The notes under the pieces: generated by a model
The model's database searches: none
What the model was told of the DNA's origin: nothing
Seen by the model: only the letters and a program-made list of their open reading frames with translations
Translations under genes and position numbers: made by a program
Part shown: positions 22,147-23,611 of the stretch, piece by piece
Layout: the number at the start of each line of letters is the position of its first letter
How positions within the stretch are numbered: position 1 is the first letter of the stretch
Origin: JAPLJQ01 sp037143735
GTDB taxonomy: Bacteria > Desulfobacterota > Syntrophia > Syntrophales > UBA2185
DNA: 23,611 nucleotides
Assembly: GCA_037143735.1 (NCBI GenBank)
Contig: JBAWYD010000027.1
Span: 1-23,611, forward strand
Direction of reading: 5' to 3'

Positions 22147-22225
22147 CCCCTTCCCGGAAGCGGCGCTTAGCCACTAAAAGCCCCCCCTTGGGCGATGTGA
22201 CCAAAGCCGGTCCTTTGTTCTTCAT
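22130..22225 (-). CDS. 31-aa leader peptide of the second operon
   Basis: The ORF runs from ATG 22225 to TAA 22130, starts MKNKGPALVTSPKGG and ends K-R-R-F-R-E-G-G-Y-S-F-M. The last 12 residues match the sulfur-operon leader (K-R-C-F-R-G-G-G-Y-P-F-M) at 9 of 12 positions, and the DNA here is also similar at silent positions. Unlike leader 1 it has no cysteine and only two Met, so Met/Cys scarcity cannot be its common sensing principle. The ribosome site is weak. A hairpin and terminator follow directly. The shared ending suggests either an arrest-type peptide or a structured RNA. Confidence 0.5.
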   Translation of the reverse strand: MKNKGPALVTSPKGGLLVAKRRFREGGYSFM

Positions 22226-22239
22226 TTTATACACGTCTC

Positions 22240-22255
22240 TATTTCTGATAGAAAC
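22240..22255. promoter_or_regulatory. Palindrome upstream of leader 2
   Basis: TATTTCTGATAGAAAC contains TTTCT-gat-AGAAA, a 5-bp inverted repeat that resembles the CATTTCTAT / ATAGAAA elements before the Rrf2 gene and leader 1. It lies 15 bp upstream of the leader-2 start, inside the 53-bp gap after the lipoprotein gene. Confidence 0.35.
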
Positions 22256-22278
22256 CTTTAACATCCGTGATTGCAAAT

Positions 22279-22653
22279 TCATCGTGTTTCGAGTTCCACA
22301 ATGGAGTGCTTTTCCGCTGTGCCAGAAATAACCGCCGCTTTTGCGAAATGCTCATCCATGATTTCCGCGATTTTTATTTTTCCCGTAAGCTCCCTTTTAA
22401 ATGCAGGAATCCCCTTTGCCCCGGAGGTCGTGGTGATTCTGTAAACATCAAGTTCCTGTCCGACGGAAGCACCGTCCTTTTTACCGATGCACAGATAAAC
22501 ACCCGTATCGGAGGTTTCGATAATGCTCCCCTTCATAAAGATACCGTGGTATCCTTTTTGCTGTAACGCCGCACAGGAGATAATCAACATCAGGGATACG
22601 ACCGCCGCAAATGAAACCAACCATCCGATTCTTATTTTTTTTCTACCGATCAT
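22279..22653 (-). CDS. Small lipoprotein of unknown function
   Basis: This 124-aa protein has a basic n-region, a hydrophobic helix and a lipobox L-I-I-S-C27, so it should be lipid-anchored at the cell envelope. The mature part has a small beta domain (D-T-G-V-Y-L-C-I-G-K-K-D-G, SVGQELDVYRIT, GKIKIAEIMDEHFAKAAVISG) that recalls the C-terminal domain of FlgT/CsgG-like envelope proteins; this is a resemblance, not a firm assignment. AAGGAGG lies 6 nt before the ATG. Leader 2 begins 53 bp after its stop, so it may be read through into the second operon. Confidence 0.75.
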   Translation of the reverse strand: MIGRKKIRIGWLVSFAAVVSLMLIISCAALQQKGYHGIFMKGSIIETSDTGVYLCIGKKDGASVGQELDVYRITTTSGAKGIPAFKRELTGKIKIAEIMDEHFAKAAVISGTAEKHSIVELETR

Positions 22654-23040
22654 TTCTTTCCTCCTTCATGTTTTAATTTAGGTCTGTATACTCAAAATTC
22701 ATTCCATCTTTAAATTAATTTGTAAGTTATTGTTTTTATTAAAGATATGCCAATAATAGCCATTTCTATTTGAAACATTTTGGTGTTAACTTATATAAAT
22801 AAGTACAAAATTGTCTATCATCTTCCCAAGACTTAACCAAACTTTCTGATCTATAAGAATTGGGGGTAATTCATCTGTTGCAATGACTAAATCTTGTGTT
22901 TTCGCACTACAAATTTTCAGGTGACCATTTTGACGCTTGTACCTGGATTGCGAGATGACGAATACATTGCAATTACAGGCTAATCAATCACTCGTACGGA
23001 TCGCTTTGGACGCAAATCTCAACTTCAAAAAAGGCGATAT
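22654..23040. other. 387-bp AT-rich intergenic region
   Basis: I see no convincing gene here. CATTTCTATTTGAAAC at 22761-22776 matches the CATTTCTAT element of the Rrf2 promoter and leader 1 and may be an operator for the lipoprotein gene. A short plus-strand reading frame ending ...V-P-G-L-R-D-D-E-Y-I-A-I-T-G-stop near 22990 could be a gene remnant, but it has no support. Confidence 0.4.
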
Positions 23041-23487
23041 TTACCCGGCAATTTCTATCCGATCATCTACCTGCACTTCACCGCCGACTAATACTTTTGC
23101 AAAAATCCCTTCACGGGGCATGACACAGTCGCCCACGGTGTAAAAGATGTTGCACCGGGTGTGACAGACCTTGCCGATCTGTGTGACTTCCAGGAGGACT
23201 TTGTCCCCGACCTTTAACCGTGTGCCGATGGGAAGAGCAGGCAGATCGATGCCTTCCGTGGTCAGATTTTCTGCAAAATCTCCATATTGCACGTCAAGAC
23301 CCTTTGCCCTGATTTTCTCGATGCTTTCTTTCGCAAGGAGGCTGACCTGCCGGATACCGCTCTCCGCATGGGCGTCGCCATCAAGACCAATATCTTCCAG
23401 AAACAGACCGCAGGGGATATTCTGTTTTTTTTCACCCTTTTTCTGAGAAATGTTGACGGCCAAAATCTTCCCTTGTGTTTTTTTCAT
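23041..23487 (-). CDS. MOSC-domain protein
   Basis: This 148-aa protein consists of a single MOSC domain: GDAHAESGIRQVSLLAKESI, YGDFAENLTTEGIDL, L-P-I-G-T-R-L-K-V-G-D, then the cysteine-bearing IGKVCHTRC (C108, C112) and VMPREGIFAKVLVGGEVQVDD. MOSC domains bind molybdenum cofactor or carry sulfur on a conserved cysteine. Short stand-alone MOSC proteins are usually found near molybdopterin genes, and the gene upstream is cut off at the window edge. The ribosome site before the ATG at 23487 is weak. The substrate is unknown. Confidence 0.85.
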   Translation of the reverse strand: MKKTQGKILAVNISQKKGEKKQNIPCGLFLEDIGLDGDAHAESGIRQVSLLAKESIEKIRAKGLDVQYGDFAENLTTEGIDLPALPIGTRLKVGDKVLLEVTQIGKVCHTRCNIFYTVGDCVMPREGIFAKVLVGGEVQVDDRIEIAG

Positions 23488-23553
23488 TTAAAAGTACCTA
23501 TCAAATCCTTGTTTATTTTTCACTTTACCTCAAGAAACAACCCGCTCCCTACG

Positions 23554-23611
23554 TCAAACGCTCTTCCCCTGAATATACAAACCCGGAATTTCTTCGCACA
23601 TATCCCAGCAG
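23554..23611 (-). CDS. C-terminal fragment of an unknown protein
   Basis: One minus-strand frame reads C-W-D-M-C-E-E-I-P-G-L-Y-I-Q-G-K-S-V and stops at TGA (23554-23556). It looks protein-like and is in the same direction as the other genes. Only 18 codons are visible, so the product cannot be named. A second frame is also open here. Confidence 0.3.
   Translation of the reverse strand, partial: CWDMCEEIPGLYIQGKSV

Noticed and set aside
1..23611. CRISPR array, tRNA, rRNA, insertion sequence or prophage
   Set aside because: I saw no spaced direct repeats, RNA gene signatures, transposase or integrase motifs.

Overview
All recognisable genes in this window lie on the minus strand, so transcription runs from high to low coordinates. 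The gene set suggests an anaerobic Desulfobacterota (deltaproteobacterium-like) organism of moderate GC: an NtrC-type sigma-54 regulator, HD-GYP signalling, a 2-hydroxyacyl-CoA dehydratase-type activase pair, Fe-S oxidoreductases and APS-type sulfate assimilation. I cannot name a species.

Region 1 (1-5296) is regulatory and envelope-related. It holds two small exported proteins (a partial YtkA/FixH-like protein and a His/Met-rich protein), an NtrC-family response regulator with its histidine kinase, an Rrf2/IscR-like regulator and a membrane HD-GYP protein. A sigma-54 promoter and two repeats exactly 20 bp apart lie in front of the His/Met-rich gene.

Region 2 (5404-16733) is one long, tightly packed sulfur operon. 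It starts with a Met/Cys-rich 42-aa leader peptide and a strong intrinsic terminator, followed by sbp-cysT-cysW-cysA (sulfate import), a ThiS-like carrier, metY, an E1-like activating enzyme, a JAMM protease, a small siroheme sulfite reductase, a TusA-like protein, APS reductase, cysD and cysN. Four consecutive junctions overlap by ATGA. Together these genes can take sulfate from outside the cell to homocysteine, with sulfur probably handed over as a protein thiocarboxylate, as in the HcyS/HcyF/HcyD/MetY pathway of Wolinella succinogenes. CysN carries an APS-kinase-like C-terminus whose P-loop is gone, which fits a pathway that reduces APS directly.

Region 3 (16895-22225) is a second operon: a double-cubane/HgdB-like Fe-S protein, its ATP-dependent activase (lacking the usual GYGR segment), a fused HdrD-like Fe-S/TVP38 membrane protein, a YdjY-like exported protein and a small membrane protein. 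It starts with the same kind of leader as the sulfur operon: a small ORF ending K-R-x-F-R-x-G-G-Y-x-F-M-stop, then a hairpin, then a near-identical terminator. The shared leader is the most novel feature here. It suggests that the two operons respond to one signal and that operon 3 may be an undescribed sulfur-linked reductive system.

Region 4 (22279-23611) has a small lipoprotein, a 387-bp gap, a MOSC-domain protein and the end of another gene. A CATTTCTAT-type element occurs upstream of the Rrf2 gene, the sulfur-operon leader and the lipoprotein, with a related palindrome before leader 2, making the Rrf2 protein a candidate common regulator.
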